Of a DNA stretch of 64,000 nt, positions 10,068 to 21,471 are shown in pieces. Both the position numbers and the translations under genes were made by a program. Below the pieces are notes generated by a model. The model was not told the DNA's origin, ran no database searches, and worked only from the letters and a program-made list of their open reading frames with translations. The stretch lies in contig NZ_CP159258.1 in assembly GCF_040438925.1 (NCBI RefSeq), forward strand, positions 2,246,001-2,310,000, given 5' to 3'. Source of the DNA: Pseudomonas sp. MYb327 (GTDB lineage Bacteria; Pseudomonadota; Gammaproteobacteria; Pseudomonadales; Pseudomonadaceae). Each line of letters opens with the position of its first letter. Positions within the stretch are counted from its first letter, which is position 1.

Positions 10068-12359
10068 TCATGCTGAGACTACGTCTACCAATATTTCTAG
10101 CTTTCTATCTACGTCTTCTAACTTTGCAACAGCACTAATTGTATGAACGCCAACATTCTCGTAAAGACTCAAATTAAATGCCAGCCCCCTACGATCCGTC
10201 GTAGTTTCGTACACATCTTCGCTCGTCCCTGGAACATAGAACGTCACTGGCACGCCAATCAAAGCTTGCCCGTCAAGAGTGGCTAACGCGACACGATAGG
10301 AAAAAGCAGTGCTGGTGTCAGTAAGGTTTTTTTCAGGAGGGAGCAAAAGTGGATTCCCACCAAAACTTTCAAACCTGAAATCAATCGACCTAATCAACCT
10401 AATGGTTGGAGTAACCAGCACAGCCGTTTCTGCCTCAGTAAAAACCTTTAGTTTGAATGCTCCTCTCTTACCCTCTGCGCCTGTAATCTCCCATTCATGG
10501 TTACTGATTGGCTCACGAAAAGGGGGCTTGCTAATCAGATCACCCGGTGAGAGCCCCGCGTCAGGTACCGCGTCCAAATTCAAACCGAGACCGGGCAACA
10601 AACTAGGAATTTTGTAGCCAAGAGTGAGTGTCATTGTGCCTCCTGAAGGGATATCAACTCCAGTCAATGGCATCTCAACACCATCCAACATCACCGTAGC
10701 CTCATCCGCCAGATTGGTAGACAGCAACCGACATGCCAGCGGCAATGACTGCTCCACTTGGGGAAAATCGATCAATAACTCAAACAAACCACTTTGGGTT
10801 CGTCCGCCAGTCACCGTCCATTTAAAACCACCCGACGGAAGCGGTTTCGCCTCACCCAGCTCCGGTTTATAGGTCATCCCTAATTCCGCCCCACTGCCTT
10901 TTTTTAAGGCAACATCTAACCCAATCAATGAGCTCCCAGGTTTGGGAATCAGTTCCACCTCATAGACGCCAGCTCGAAAGAAAATCAGCTCAGGTCGAGC
11001 CAAGTCGACTGGCTGTTCATTGATTGTGATTGATTGAATCTCATCAGTAGTGATCTTCGACAGTACCCGACTCGGGATGGTTAATGTCGTCGCCACATCG
11101 GCACAGACCACCTTCAGGCTGAACACGCTACTGACATTGCCACCGGTGACCTCCCACTTCAGCTGCAGACTGTCCGGGACTTTCTGAGGGGCATTCAGCT
11201 CTGGTTTATAGGTCATGCCCGGGTTGCCAGCTTCCTCCAGAGACACACTTAACCCACGCATCGATTCATTGAATGTAACCGTCAACTCGCGTTTTTCATT
11301 TCGAAAAAACACTGCACCAAAGTCTGAAATTTCAAAACCACCTACCTCTACTTTCGCAACTTCATCCTTCAGATCTGCTGAGAGCAAATGGCCAATGATT
11401 TCCCAATCCCGCTTGAGTTTCGAACAATGCACCTGCAATTTGAACAGACCGCTTTTGGCATTGACAGCTGAATCCAGTTCCCATGCCAACTCAGCGCCCT
11501 CCATTGAGCACTCGTCATTCAAATCCGGTTTGAAGGTTAGACCCAGTGCTTTGGCATCCGCTGAAATCAGTGAGACGGTTGACCCTTGGAGCAACAGGTT
11601 TTCATTTAACAACTTTAGTGGCAGTTTTATCCCGCGAGTGCAAACTACCCCGCGCTCAAGCACATCAGGTTCAGTCTTGTTGTTCACCTGCAACACCACA
11701 TCGTTACCCCACGGTGTCACGGCCAGGCATTTGACGTTGTAAACGTGCTCAGTGATGCCTGATTCGTAATACAGACTGGGAGCCACTACGCGTACCGGGT
11801 ACGTTCCGGCCGTGTTTTTTTTGAAGTCCAGGGACACCCTGCCATCGACTCCCGGTTTGGCCGGGCCGATGTTTTCGTTGTTGAGTTTCCATTGCACCTC
11901 GAACGGCATTGCCTCGCGGGTGTAGTAAGAGATTTCCCGTGCCGCTAACGTCGTGATTTCAGCAAGTTCGATGACCTGAAACTGCTCATCACCAGAGGGG
12001 TCGACAAACTCAAGTCGGTGATGCCCTAAAGAAACCGACGCAGCGAACTTGTAGTAAGGCGCCGTAAACTCGCTGCGCAGCCAAAAAAACAGTTCAAACG
12101 TCTGGATGGGAGCTTCGGCAGGCTTGCGGGGGCAATCGAACGTCCATGTCACGCCTGCTTGATCCTCAAGCGTTTGCGGCGTATTAACTGCTGGTAAGAT
12201 CGTGACCGGAAACGGTTGGTCAGGACTCTTTACTGACGTGAACTGTTGATTGATCCATGGGCTATCGTCGACCGCTTTCAACGTGAACGAGTGTTTAGCG
12301 CCGTGGCACATATACAGCGGTCCAGCAGCCTTTACTTCAGCACTACGATTACCTGCCAT
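10068..12359 (-). CDS. Large repeat protein of unknown function
   Basis: About 763 residues from the ATG at 12359, chosen because GGGAG lies 9 bases upstream; the frame stays open to another ATG at 12512 (814 residues), but that start lacks a ribosome site and sits right behind a hairpin. No signal peptide or membrane segment. Residues about 270-660 hold four imperfect repeats with a period of 107-115: each has a (T/M)(F/Y)KPEL-like motif (275, 382, 495, degenerate near 610) and, about 30 residues later, a KWEVTGG...GLF(K/E)L motif (304, 411, 524, 633). The last 90 residues look like an immunoglobulin-like domain (VPVTFYVPG). Codon choice is more relaxed and A+T higher than in neighbours. I do not recognise the family; function unknown. 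Confidence 0.75.
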   Translation of the reverse strand: MAGNRSAEVKAAGPLYMCHGAKHSFTLKAVDDSPWINQQFTSVKSPDQPFPVTILPAVNTPQTLEDQAGVTWTFDCPRKPAEAPIQTFELFFWLRSEFTAPYYKFAASVSLGHHRLEFVDPSGDEQFQVIELAEITTLAAREISYYTREAMPFEVQWKLNNENIGPAKPGVDGRVSLDFKKNTAGTYPVRVVAPSLYYESGITEHVYNVKCLAVTPWGNDVVLQVNNKTEPDVLERGVVCTRGIKLPLKLLNENLLLQGSTVSLISADAKALGLTFKPDLNDECSMEGAELAWELDSAVNAKSGLFKLQVHCSKLKRDWEIIGHLLSADLKDEVAKVEVGGFEISDFGAVFFRNEKRELTVTFNESMRGLSVSLEEAGNPGMTYKPELNAPQKVPDSLQLKWEVTGGNVSSVFSLKVVCADVATTLTIPSRVLSKITTDEIQSITINEQPVDLARPELIFFRAGVYEVELIPKPGSSLIGLDVALKKGSGAELGMTYKPELGEAKPLPSGGFKWTVTGGRTQSGLFELLIDFPQVEQSLPLACRLLSTNLADEATVMLDGVEMPLTGVDIPSGGTMTLTLGYKIPSLLPGLGLNLDAVPDAGLSPGDLISKPPFREPISNHEWEITGAEGKRGAFKLKVFTEAETAVLVTPTIRLIRSIDFRFESFGGNPLLLPPEKNLTDTSTAFSYRVALATLDGQALIGVPVTFYVPGTSEDVYETTTDRRGLAFNLSLYENVGVHTISAVAKLEDVDRKLEILVDVVSA

Positions 12360-12519
12360 TGCGACATTCTCCCGATCCATTTGAGCGGAGTTGAAAACAT
12401 TTGTGTTTTCACTATGTGAGAAATGTCGGGTAGCGCCTACTGTCAGAAATGACAGAGCAATAGAACGGTCGGCGATAAAGACCGGTTGATTAATAACGGA
12501 GTCAAAGTCCATTTATAAC

Positions 12520-12548
12520 AAAGCCGCCCTAACCCACAGAGCGGCTTT
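12520..12548 (-). terminator. Hairpin between lipoprotein and repeat-protein genes
   Basis: An 8-bp perfect stem, AAAGCCGC with GCGGCTTT, surrounds a 13-base loop; read leftward it is followed by TTGTT. It probably ends or attenuates transcription from the lipoprotein gene before the repeat-protein gene. The U-tract is short, so its strength is uncertain. Confidence 0.5.
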
Positions 12549-12599
12549 GCCAAGGGTGATCTACGTTGTCGTAACGACTTGAGGAAGCAGCCACCCGAA

Positions 12600-12824
12600 C
12601 TACTGAGTAACACAGCGCGTCGTTGTAGTGACTCGTGTCACCTCGCCGTTTTCTGCCCTCACATCACCCATGACATCGGTTTTATCCATTGTCTGGCAAT
12701 TGGTTTCCGGTGGTGGTGGCGGAGCTAAGGGAGGTGGTGGTGGCGGACTGGAGCAGCCACCGAGAATCACAGCGCAGAATACGAGTGAGATTGGTGCTAA
12801 AACGCGTTTCCCAAGACTTTTCAT
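12600..12824 (-). CDS. Small proline-rich lipoprotein
   Basis: A 74-residue protein whose first 24 residues form a lipoprotein signal ending in the lipobox LGGC (lipidated Cys24). The mature chain starts SSPPPPPPLAPPPPPE, a rigid proline spacer, followed by a short tail with two cysteines. It would be anchored in the inner or outer membrane, with no Asp at +2. Function unknown. It lies upstream of the repeat-protein gene on the same strand, separated by a hairpin. Confidence 0.75.
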   Translation of the reverse strand: MKSLGKRVLAPISLVFCAVILGGCSSPPPPPPLAPPPPPETNCQTMDKTDVMGDVRAENGEVTRVTTTTRCVTQ

Positions 12825-12967
12825 AGGTTGACCCGCGATAAATGATGTACACCTTTTTGTGACAACAAAACACCGCCGAAAAGTTCACGGGGTGGTCGCA
12901 AAAAAATCACTTTTGTACATTTATATCGCGCAAAACAGTGATTCAGACGTAGATAACCTGGCAATTC

Positions 12968-13219
12968 CTACACAACCGGGTCCGGGCGCTGCAGACTGTT
13001 GCTCTCCAATTCATAGCGCAACTCTTCTATCAGCGCGGCCACCGATTCCGGGGTTTGCAGCATGGACAGGTTCAATCCGCTGACCACCAGGTCGACTTGC
13101 CCGGACAGTGGATGGTAGAGCTTGATCGTCAACGAGTGATCGCCGGTGATATTGCACTCACAGGCCAAGGGCGAAAACGTCCGCTCCAGCTGAGTTCTCA
13201 GTTGCGACAAATGGATCAT
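12968..13219 (-). CDS. DUF1652 family protein
   Basis: A small cytoplasmic protein (about 83 residues from the ATG at 13219) resembling the Pseudomonas-specific DUF1652 family: N-terminal helix (LSQLRTQLERTFSPLACEC), a beta hairpin region (SLTIKLYHPLSGQVDLVVSGL) and a C-terminal helix (SVAALIEELRYEL). An alternative TTG at 13240 adds seven residues. No strong ribosome site is seen for either. Function unknown. Confidence 0.75.
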   Translation of the reverse strand: MIHLSQLRTQLERTFSPLACECNITGDHSLTIKLYHPLSGQVDLVVSGLNLSMLQTPESVAALIEELRYELESNSLQRPDPVV

Positions 13220-13403
13220 TGCGGTTGGCCCGCGCGGCAAGGGGATACGGCGATGATGTAAGCGGCGTGCATGGCTGTTCCTTTAACAACTTCAATAGGC
13301 ATGCGAACGATCCGAAGATACTTTTTCGTACGCTTCCAGATTGGAGGCTGGGCTTCCCTGCCAGAACATCAATTTGCACCAAGGGACTTAGTGCATTTGC
13401 ACC

Positions 13404-14900
13404 TTACCTTTGACCTTTGGGCGGCCATGCGCCAGAGAACAACCCGCGCTCCCGGGCCCAGACAATTGCCCCGCTGCGACTGTGCACATCGAGTTTGGAA
13501 TACACCGTTGCCACATGATTACGGACGGTGTTCGGTGCCAGTTTAAGGCGTGCGGCAATTTCCTTGTCGGCCAAGCCTTCGCAGATCAATTCCAGCACAT
13601 CGCGCTCACGAGCCGTCAGCTCGGTAAAGGACACGCTGGGCAGTTGCGGCGAGTTGACGTTCTTCACGTTGGCGAGCTTTTCAATCAGTGTGCGACTGAA
13701 CCAAGAAGCATCCTTCATCACCTCTTCAATCGCCGCCACCAGTTCCAGCTCTGTGCGTTTGCGTTCGGTGATGTCCATTAACACCAGCAAAAAACACCGA
13801 TTGTCCTGGATGTTTACGGTGTCCGCCGACACCGCGCATTCGATCAATTCGGCGCCTTTCTTGCGGACTTGAACGTCAATGCGATCCAGCCTTCCGGCTT
13901 TCTCCAGTGCGGCGAAAAGTTTTGCTCGTTCGCCCTTGTCATGAATGAAGTCGATTTGCGCAATGCTCTTGCCCAGAACTTCCTCACTCGAATATCCCAG
14001 TGTTTCGAGGAATGCCTCGTTCACATCCCAAACCACTTGGTCAGCAGCACTGCACACCAGAATCGGTACCGGCGTCAGCCGAAAGGCTTTGGCGAAACGT
14101 TCTTCGCTCTGGCGCAGGGCAAGTTCGGCCTTGTGTCGGGGTTCCATGTCCACGAAAGAAAACAGCATGCAGGCTTCTTCGTTTAGCTCCAGCGTCTGAC
14201 CGGCGACGATGACCTGTTTGCTACTGCCGTCGGGTAATGCCAGTTGCGCCTGCATCTGCGGGATGGTCGTGCCTTCGCGCAATCGCTGTTTGGCCAGATC
14301 TTTGTTTTCAGCCTGGTCCAGTACGTCCAGTTCATAGGTTGAGGCGCCGATTACTTGATCACGGGCATAACCGGTCATTTCGAGGAAGCCGGGATTGACC
14401 TTGATGTAGCGCAAATCACTGAGGCGGCAGATCACCGCTGGCGCCGGGTTGGCGGCAAACGTTTTCTCGAAGCGCTGCTCAGCGCTGGCCCACTCGGTGA
14501 CATCGGCCATGATCAGCACCAACGACTCCGGCTCACCGTGGTTATCGGTCACCACCAGGCTGCGCACGCGGTGAACCCAGGTGTGTTCTTCGTCATGGGC
14601 CGGGGTCAATTGAACCAACACATCACTGAAGGTCTCGCCGCGGCTGACGCGGGTGATTGGATAATTGTCGGGGGTTACCAAGTGATTATTGCGATAGCGC
14701 AAGGCGAAGCGTTTGGCGTACTCCTTGGCATTGGCCCCTAATTCGCCGATCCGCTCGATGCCGTGCATGGTCAGCGCGGCGTCATTGGCCCAGACAATCG
14801 TCTGATCAAGCTCCAGCAGAATCACTCCGTCGGACAAACCAGTGATGATCTGTTGCAACTGACGACGGCTGGTGTCGGTGGTCAGGGCGTCCTGGTTCAT
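13404..14900 (-). CDS. Three-PAS sensor-regulator with LuxR DNA-binding domain
   Basis: A 498-residue one-component regulator. Three PAS-type sensory domains occupy roughly residues 12-135, 140-255 and 265-385 (recurrent cores such as NPGFLEMTGYARDQVIG and NEAFLETLGYSSEEVLGKS). The C-terminal GerE/LuxR helix-turn-helix (about 430-485) has the conserved LTARERDVLELICEGLADKEIAARL...NTVRNHV. No kinase or receiver domain. It lies downstream of the N-carbamoyl-beta-alanine amidase gene on the same strand, separated by a REP element, so a link with pyrimidine use is possible but unproven. Confidence 0.85.
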   Translation of the reverse strand: MNQDALTTDTSRRQLQQIITGLSDGVILLELDQTIVWANDAALTMHGIERIGELGANAKEYAKRFALRYRNNHLVTPDNYPITRVSRGETFSDVLVQLTPAHDEEHTWVHRVRSLVVTDNHGEPESLVLIMADVTEWASAEQRFEKTFAANPAPAVICRLSDLRYIKVNPGFLEMTGYARDQVIGASTYELDVLDQAENKDLAKQRLREGTTIPQMQAQLALPDGSSKQVIVAGQTLELNEEACMLFSFVDMEPRHKAELALRQSEERFAKAFRLTPVPILVCSAADQVVWDVNEAFLETLGYSSEEVLGKSIAQIDFIHDKGERAKLFAALEKAGRLDRIDVQVRKKGAELIECAVSADTVNIQDNRCFLLVLMDITERKRTELELVAAIEEVMKDASWFSRTLIEKLANVKNVNSPQLPSVSFTELTARERDVLELICEGLADKEIAARLKLAPNTVRNHVATVYSKLDVHSRSGAIVWARERGLFSGAWPPKGQR

Positions 14901-14989
14901 TGCGTCTCCACACGTGCGATGGAGCTTGTATGCCCCTGTGAAGAGTACGACCGCAGTGGTTCATGAACGTGCAGCTGGATGCAATTACT

Positions 14990-15024
14990 GTAGGAGCTGG
15001 CGCAGGCTGCGGCAGCTCCTACAG
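14990..15024. repeat. REP-like element, GTAGGAGCTG type
   Basis: Perfect inverted repeat with 11-bp arms, TGTAGGAGCTG and CAGCTCCTACA, 13 bases apart. It is one of about ten copies of the same family in this window, always between genes. Confidence 0.8.
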
Positions 15025-15039
15025 GTTGGGTTGCAGTCT

Positions 15040-16323
15040 TCAGGCCGCCATTTTGCCACTGGCAATCGCCGCCGATGCCGCCAGCATTGCCCGCAGCAGA
15101 ACTGCACATCCGGCCGCCAGATCATCCGGCGCGGCGTTTTCGATTTCGTTGTGGCTGATGCCGCCTTCGCAGGGTACGAAGATCATCCCGGCCGGGCCGA
15201 GTTCGGCCAGGAAGATCGCGTCGTGCCCTGCTCCACTGACGATGTCCATGTGCGATAGACCCAAGCCTTGCGCCGCACCACGTACCGCTTCAATGCAGCC
15301 CTTGTCGAAGTACAGCGGCGGGAAGTCGGCGGTGGGTGTCAGTTCAAAAGTCAGGCCGTGTTCTTCACAGGTGGTTTCGATGACTTCGCGGACTTCAGCG
15401 ATCATCGAGTTCAGTCGCGCCGGCTCCAGATGACGGAAGTCCAGGGTCATGCGCACTTCGCCGGGAATGACATTGCGTGAACCGGGATAGGCTTGCAGGC
15501 AACCGACAGTGCCGCAAGCGTGGGGTTGATGGCCAAGGGCGGCGCGGTTGACCGCACCGACGATCACCGAGGCGCCAACCAGGGCGTCTTTGCGCAGATG
15601 CATCGGCGTCGGACCGGCGTGGGCTTCGACGCCACGCAGTTTCAGGTCGAACCATTTCTGGCCGAGAGCGCCCATGACGACGCCGATGGTTTTGCGTTCG
15701 TCTTCGAGAATCGGCCCTTGCTCGATGTGCGCTTCGAAATAGGCCCCAACGGCGTGACCGCTGACCTTGCGCGGGCCGGCATAGCCAATGGCATTCAGGG
15801 CTTCACCGACGGTCACGCCCTCGGCATCGGCTTTGGCCAGGGTTTCTTCCAGGGTGAATTTTTCCGCGAACACGCCGGAACCCATCATGCACGGGGCGAA
15901 ACGCGAACCTTCTTCGTTGGTCCAGACCACCACTTCCAGCGGGGCTTCGGTTTCCACACCTAGATCATTCAGGGTACGCAGCACCTCAACCCCGGCGAGT
16001 ACGCCAAAACAGCCGTCGAACTTGCCGCCGGTGGGTTGTGTGTCGATGTGACTGCCGGTCATTACCGGTGGCAGGTTCGGATTGCGACCGGGGCGCCGGG
16101 CGAAGATGTTGCCGACGGCGTCGATGCTGACGGTGCAACCTGCCTCTTCGCACCAATTGACAAAGGTGTCGCGGGCCTGACGGTCGAGGTCGGTCAGGGC
16201 CAGGCGACAAACACCACCCTTGACCGTGGCGCCGAGCTTGGCCAACTCCATGAGCGACTGCCACAGGCGATCGCGATTGATGTGCTGATGGGTGGATTGC
16301 AGAACGTCTACGGCCGCGTTCAT
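15040..16323 (-). CDS. N-carbamoyl-beta-alanine amidohydrolase (Zn-dependent, M20 family)
   Basis: Third step of reductive pyrimidine breakdown: it hydrolyses N-carbamoyl-beta-alanine to beta-alanine, CO2 and ammonia. The 427-residue protein belongs to the allantoate amidohydrolase/hydantoinase-carbamoylase family. Metal-binding motifs are visible: GSHIDTQPTGGKFDG with the first His and the bridging Asp, and WTNEEGSRF with the Glu pair. Sequence alone would allow allantoate as substrate; the adjacent dihydropyrimidinase and PreT/PreA genes decide for the pyrimidine role. GGAG precedes the ATG. It follows the transporter gene in the same direction. Confidence 0.88.
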   Translation of the reverse strand: MNAAVDVLQSTHQHINRDRLWQSLMELAKLGATVKGGVCRLALTDLDRQARDTFVNWCEEAGCTVSIDAVGNIFARRPGRNPNLPPVMTGSHIDTQPTGGKFDGCFGVLAGVEVLRTLNDLGVETEAPLEVVVWTNEEGSRFAPCMMGSGVFAEKFTLEETLAKADAEGVTVGEALNAIGYAGPRKVSGHAVGAYFEAHIEQGPILEDERKTIGVVMGALGQKWFDLKLRGVEAHAGPTPMHLRKDALVGASVIVGAVNRAALGHQPHACGTVGCLQAYPGSRNVIPGEVRMTLDFRHLEPARLNSMIAEVREVIETTCEEHGLTFELTPTADFPPLYFDKGCIEAVRGAAQGLGLSHMDIVSGAGHDAIFLAELGPAGMIFVPCEGGISHNEIENAAPDDLAAGCAVLLRAMLAASAAIASGKMAA

Positions 16324-16384
16324 GGTGATCTCCTCAGGCTGTTCTTATGGTTTCATCAGGCAATTCGGTGGTGTGTTTGAGGCC

Positions 16385-16452
16385 GCCATCGCTGGCAAGC
16401 CTCCTACAGGTTGTGTGAACACCTGTAGGAACTGGCTTGAACGCGATGAGGC
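16385..16452. repeat. REP doublet, GTAGGAG type
   Basis: Two inverted copies face each other: GCTGGCAAGCCTCCTACAGG and, after a short spacer, CCTGTAGGAACTGGCTTG. It fills the gap between the transporter and the amidohydrolase genes. Confidence 0.75.
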
Positions 16453-16458
16453 CCATCC

Positions 16459-17943
16459 TCACACCGCAGATTTCGCGACGGATGGACTGGGCCGCATCGC
16501 GCACAACCCGTAATAAATCACCCCGCCCAGCGCCGAACCGGTAAACCAGCCGTAGCTGTAGAACCAGCTGAAGGCATCGCTGCCCAGGGACAGCAGCGTC
16601 AACAGCACCGGCACGCCAAACGCGAGAAAACCGTTCCAGTTCCACGCCGGATACACGTCATCGCGATAGAGTCCGGCAAGGTCCAGTTGCTGTTTCTTGA
16701 TCAGGAAATAGTCCACCACCATGATCCCGGCGATCGGCCCCAACAGGCTGGAGTAGCCCAGCAACCAGTTGGAATAGACGGTTTCCAGGCTAACGTCTGA
16801 AACGATCAGGCCGAGTTTTTTCAGCAACTCATGAGCCATTAGCGCCAGTCCGACAAACCCGGTAAGCATTACTGCTTTGGTCCGGTTGATCACCTTGGGC
16901 GCGATATTCTGGAAGTCATTGGTCGGCGAGACGATGTTGGCCGCGGTGTTGGTCGAAAGCGTGGCGATAATGATCAGCGCCATCGCCAGTGCCACCCAGA
17001 CCGGGCTCTGGATATGGCCGATCAGGGTCACAGGATCGGACACCGTCACCCCCACCAGTTTCACCGAGGCGGCGGTCATCACCACGCCAAGGGAGGCAAA
17101 CAGGAACATAGTCAGCGGCAGGCCGATGATCTGCCCGACAATCTGGTCTTTCTGGCTTTTCGCGTAGCGGCTGAAGTCCGGGATGTTCAGGGACAGCGTG
17201 GCCCAAAAGCCCACCATCGCGGTCAGTCCGGCGGCGAAATAACTGGCTACGCCCGCGCCTTCGGGACGTTTGGCCGGGATCGCCAGCAGTTCAGTCATCG
17301 ACACGTTGGGCATGGCCCATACCAGCAGACCTGCGCCCACAAGCACCAACAGCGGTGCCGAAAGGGTCTCCAGCCATTTGATCGACTCGGCGCCGCGAAT
17401 CACCACCCACAGGTTCAGTGCCCAGAACACCATGAAACCGATGACTTCACCGGTGCCACCGAGGGATTTCCAGCCTTCGAACACCGAGCCCAGGAACAGA
17501 TGAATCGCCAACCCGCCGAACATCGTTTGTATGCCGAACCAGCCGCACGCCACCAGGGCGCGGATCAGACACGGGATGTTGGAACCGAGCACGCCGAATG
17601 ACGAGCGCAGCAGTACCGGAAACGGAATGCCGTACTTGGTGCCGGGGAAGGCGTTGAGCGTCAACGGGATCAACACGATGATATTGGCAAAAAGAATCGC
17701 CAGCAGCGCTTCGCCGACGCTCAAGCCGAAATACGCAGTCAACACCCCACCGAGGGTGTAGGTCGGCACGCAAATCGCCATGCCGACCCATAGCGCGGTG
17801 ATGTGCCATTTATTCCAGGTTCGTTCGCGCACCTTGGTAGGCGCGATGTCGTGGTTATATCGGGGACTGTCGAGGACGTCGCTGCCGGCTTCCAGCTCAA
17901 ACAAGCCGTCGCGCTCGGTCACTTGCGATCTGATCTGTTGCAT
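16459..17943 (-). CDS. NCS1 family nucleobase:cation symporter
   Basis: Inner-membrane transporter of 494 residues with about 12 hydrophobic segments. NCS1 hallmarks include the N-terminal NHDIAPTKVRERTWNKWHITALWVG region written in pieces here (DIAPTKVRERTW at about 31-42) and NIVSPTNDFQNIAP in the middle. Its place opposite the dihydropyrimidinase operon and upstream of the carbamoyl-beta-alanine amidase points to uracil, thymine or their dihydro forms as cargo. GGAG lies 7 bases before the ATG. Its promoter shares the 553-base divergent region with hydA. Confidence 0.88.
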   Translation of the reverse strand: MQQIRSQVTERDGLFELEAGSDVLDSPRYNHDIAPTKVRERTWNKWHITALWVGMAICVPTYTLGGVLTAYFGLSVGEALLAILFANIIVLIPLTLNAFPGTKYGIPFPVLLRSSFGVLGSNIPCLIRALVACGWFGIQTMFGGLAIHLFLGSVFEGWKSLGGTGEVIGFMVFWALNLWVVIRGAESIKWLETLSAPLLVLVGAGLLVWAMPNVSMTELLAIPAKRPEGAGVASYFAAGLTAMVGFWATLSLNIPDFSRYAKSQKDQIVGQIIGLPLTMFLFASLGVVMTAASVKLVGVTVSDPVTLIGHIQSPVWVALAMALIIIATLSTNTAANIVSPTNDFQNIAPKVINRTKAVMLTGFVGLALMAHELLKKLGLIVSDVSLETVYSNWLLGYSSLLGPIAGIMVVDYFLIKKQQLDLAGLYRDDVYPAWNWNGFLAFGVPVLLTLLSLGSDAFSWFYSYGWFTGSALGGVIYYGLCAMRPSPSVAKSAV

Positions 17944-19936
<1,993 letters not shown>

Positions 19937-19973
19937 AAGAGGCCTTCGGCCTATCGCTGCGATGCGGCGACCC

Positions 19974-20034
19974 GACAAGCCAGCTCCTTCAGTTGAAATG
20001 CATTCCCCTGTAGGAGCTGGCTTGCCAGCGATGA
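19974..20034. repeat. REP doublet, GTAGGAGCTGG type
   Basis: A truncated copy (CAAGCCAGCTCCTT) and a full copy (CTGTAGGAGCTGGCTTGCCA) in inverted orientation lie between hydA and preT, that is inside the presumed operon. Confidence 0.8.
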
Positions 20035-20103
20035 GGACCACACAGACACCGCAATAACAATGCCCACCAGAGGCAGCACCTCCATCACCGTGAGGCCAAT
20101 ACC

Positions 20104-21471
20104 GTGATCAAGACCCTGACTCATCTCCCGCATCCCTACGAGAATGCGGCCGCCCTCGCCGGCCATTTCACAGACCTGGCGCCACCGCTGAATGATCGCC
20201 AGGCCCACCTGGAGGCATCGCGCTGCCTGTATTGCTACGACGCACCGTGCGTGAATGCTTGCCCGAGCGAAATCGATATTCCGTCGTTCATCCGCAACAT
20301 CCACCAGGACAACGTGCAAGGCGCGGCGCAGAAAATCCTTTCGGCGAACATCCTCGGCGGCAGCTGCGCCCGAGTCTGTCCGACGGAAATCCTCTGCCAA
20401 CAGGCCTGTGTGCGCAACAACGCTCATGAGTGCGCACCGGTGTTGATCGGCCTGCTGCAACGCTATGCGGTAGACAACGCGCATTTCAACCAGCACCCCT
20501 TCACCCGCGCCGCCGCTACCGGCAAACGTATCGCCGTGGTTGGTGCCGGTCCCGCCGGGTTGTCATGTGCACACCGCAGTGCCATGCATGGACATGACGT
20601 GGTGATTTTCGAGGCGCGGGAAAAGGCCGGTGGTCTGAATGAATACGGGATCGCCAAATACAAACTGGTGGACGATTACGCGCAGAAAGAATTGGAGTTC
20701 TTACTGGGCATCGGCGGGATCGAAATACGCCACGGACAAAAACTCGGCGACAACCTGACGCTCAGCGAACTGCACCAACAATTCGATGCGGTGTTTCTTG
20801 GCCTGGGTCTGTCGGCGAGCAAACAATTGGGCTTGGCCGATGAAGAGGCGCCCGGTCTATTGGCCGCCACCGACTACATCCGCGAACTGCGTCAGGCGGA
20901 TGACTTGAGCCAATTGCCTTTGGCCAATCACTGCATCGTGCTCGGCGCCGGTAATACGGCGATTGACATGGCCGTGCAAATGGCGAGGTTGGGCGCCCGC
21001 GACGTCAATCTGGTGTACCGCCGTGGAGTGGAAGACATGGGCGCGACCCATCACGAGCAAGACATCGCCAAAGCCAATCAAGTACGCCTGTTGACCTGGT
21101 CACAACCGGAAGAAGTATTACTCGACGATCATGGTCAGGTACGCGGGATGCGTTTCGCGCGTACGCATATGGTGGAAGGTCGCCTGCAAACCACCGGCGA
21201 AACCTTCGAACTGGCCGCCGATGCAATCTTCAAAGCCATCGGCCAAAGCCTAGATGCCAGCTGCCTCGCCGATCCATTGGCCCGAGAACTCAAGCGACAG
21301 GGCGATCGCATACAGGTGGACGATCAGTTGCGCACCAGCATCCCCGGTATTTATGCCGGCGGCGACTGCACCAGCCTTGATCAGGACCTCACCGTGCAGG
21401 CCGTGCAACATGGCAAAAAAGCCGCCGAGGCTATTCACAGCCATCTGATGCTTAATGTGGAGGCAGCGTAA
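20104..21471 (+). CDS. preT: NAD-dependent dihydropyrimidine dehydrogenase, flavin/Fe-S subunit PreT (PydX)
   Basis: With PreA it reduces uracil and thymine to their dihydro forms, the first step of the pathway. This 455-residue protein resembles the glutamate synthase small subunit: cysteine-rich N-terminus (CLYCYDAPCVNAC at 39-51, CARVCPTEILCQQAC further on) for Fe-S clusters, then FAD motif GAGPAGLSC and NAD motif GAGNTAID, ending with the flavoprotein motif YAGGDC. Translation starts at GTG. The stop overlaps nothing but is immediately followed by the preA ATG, so the two are made together. Confidence 0.9.
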   Translation: MIKTLTHLPHPYENAAALAGHFTDLAPPLNDRQAHLEASRCLYCYDAPCVNACPSEIDIPSFIRNIHQDNVQGAAQKILSANILGGSCARVCPTEILCQQACVRNNAHECAPVLIGLLQRYAVDNAHFNQHPFTRAAATGKRIAVVGAGPAGLSCAHRSAMHGHDVVIFEAREKAGGLNEYGIAKYKLVDDYAQKELEFLLGIGGIEIRHGQKLGDNLTLSELHQQFDAVFLGLGLSASKQLGLADEEAPGLLAATDYIRELRQADDLSQLPLANHCIVLGAGNTAIDMAVQMARLGARDVNLVYRRGVEDMGATHHEQDIAKANQVRLLTWSQPEEVLLDDHGQVRGMRFARTHMVEGRLQTTGETFELAADAIFKAIGQSLDASCLADPLARELKRQGDRIQVDDQLRTSIPGIYAGGDCTSLDQDLTVQAVQHGKKAAEAIHSHLMLNVEAA

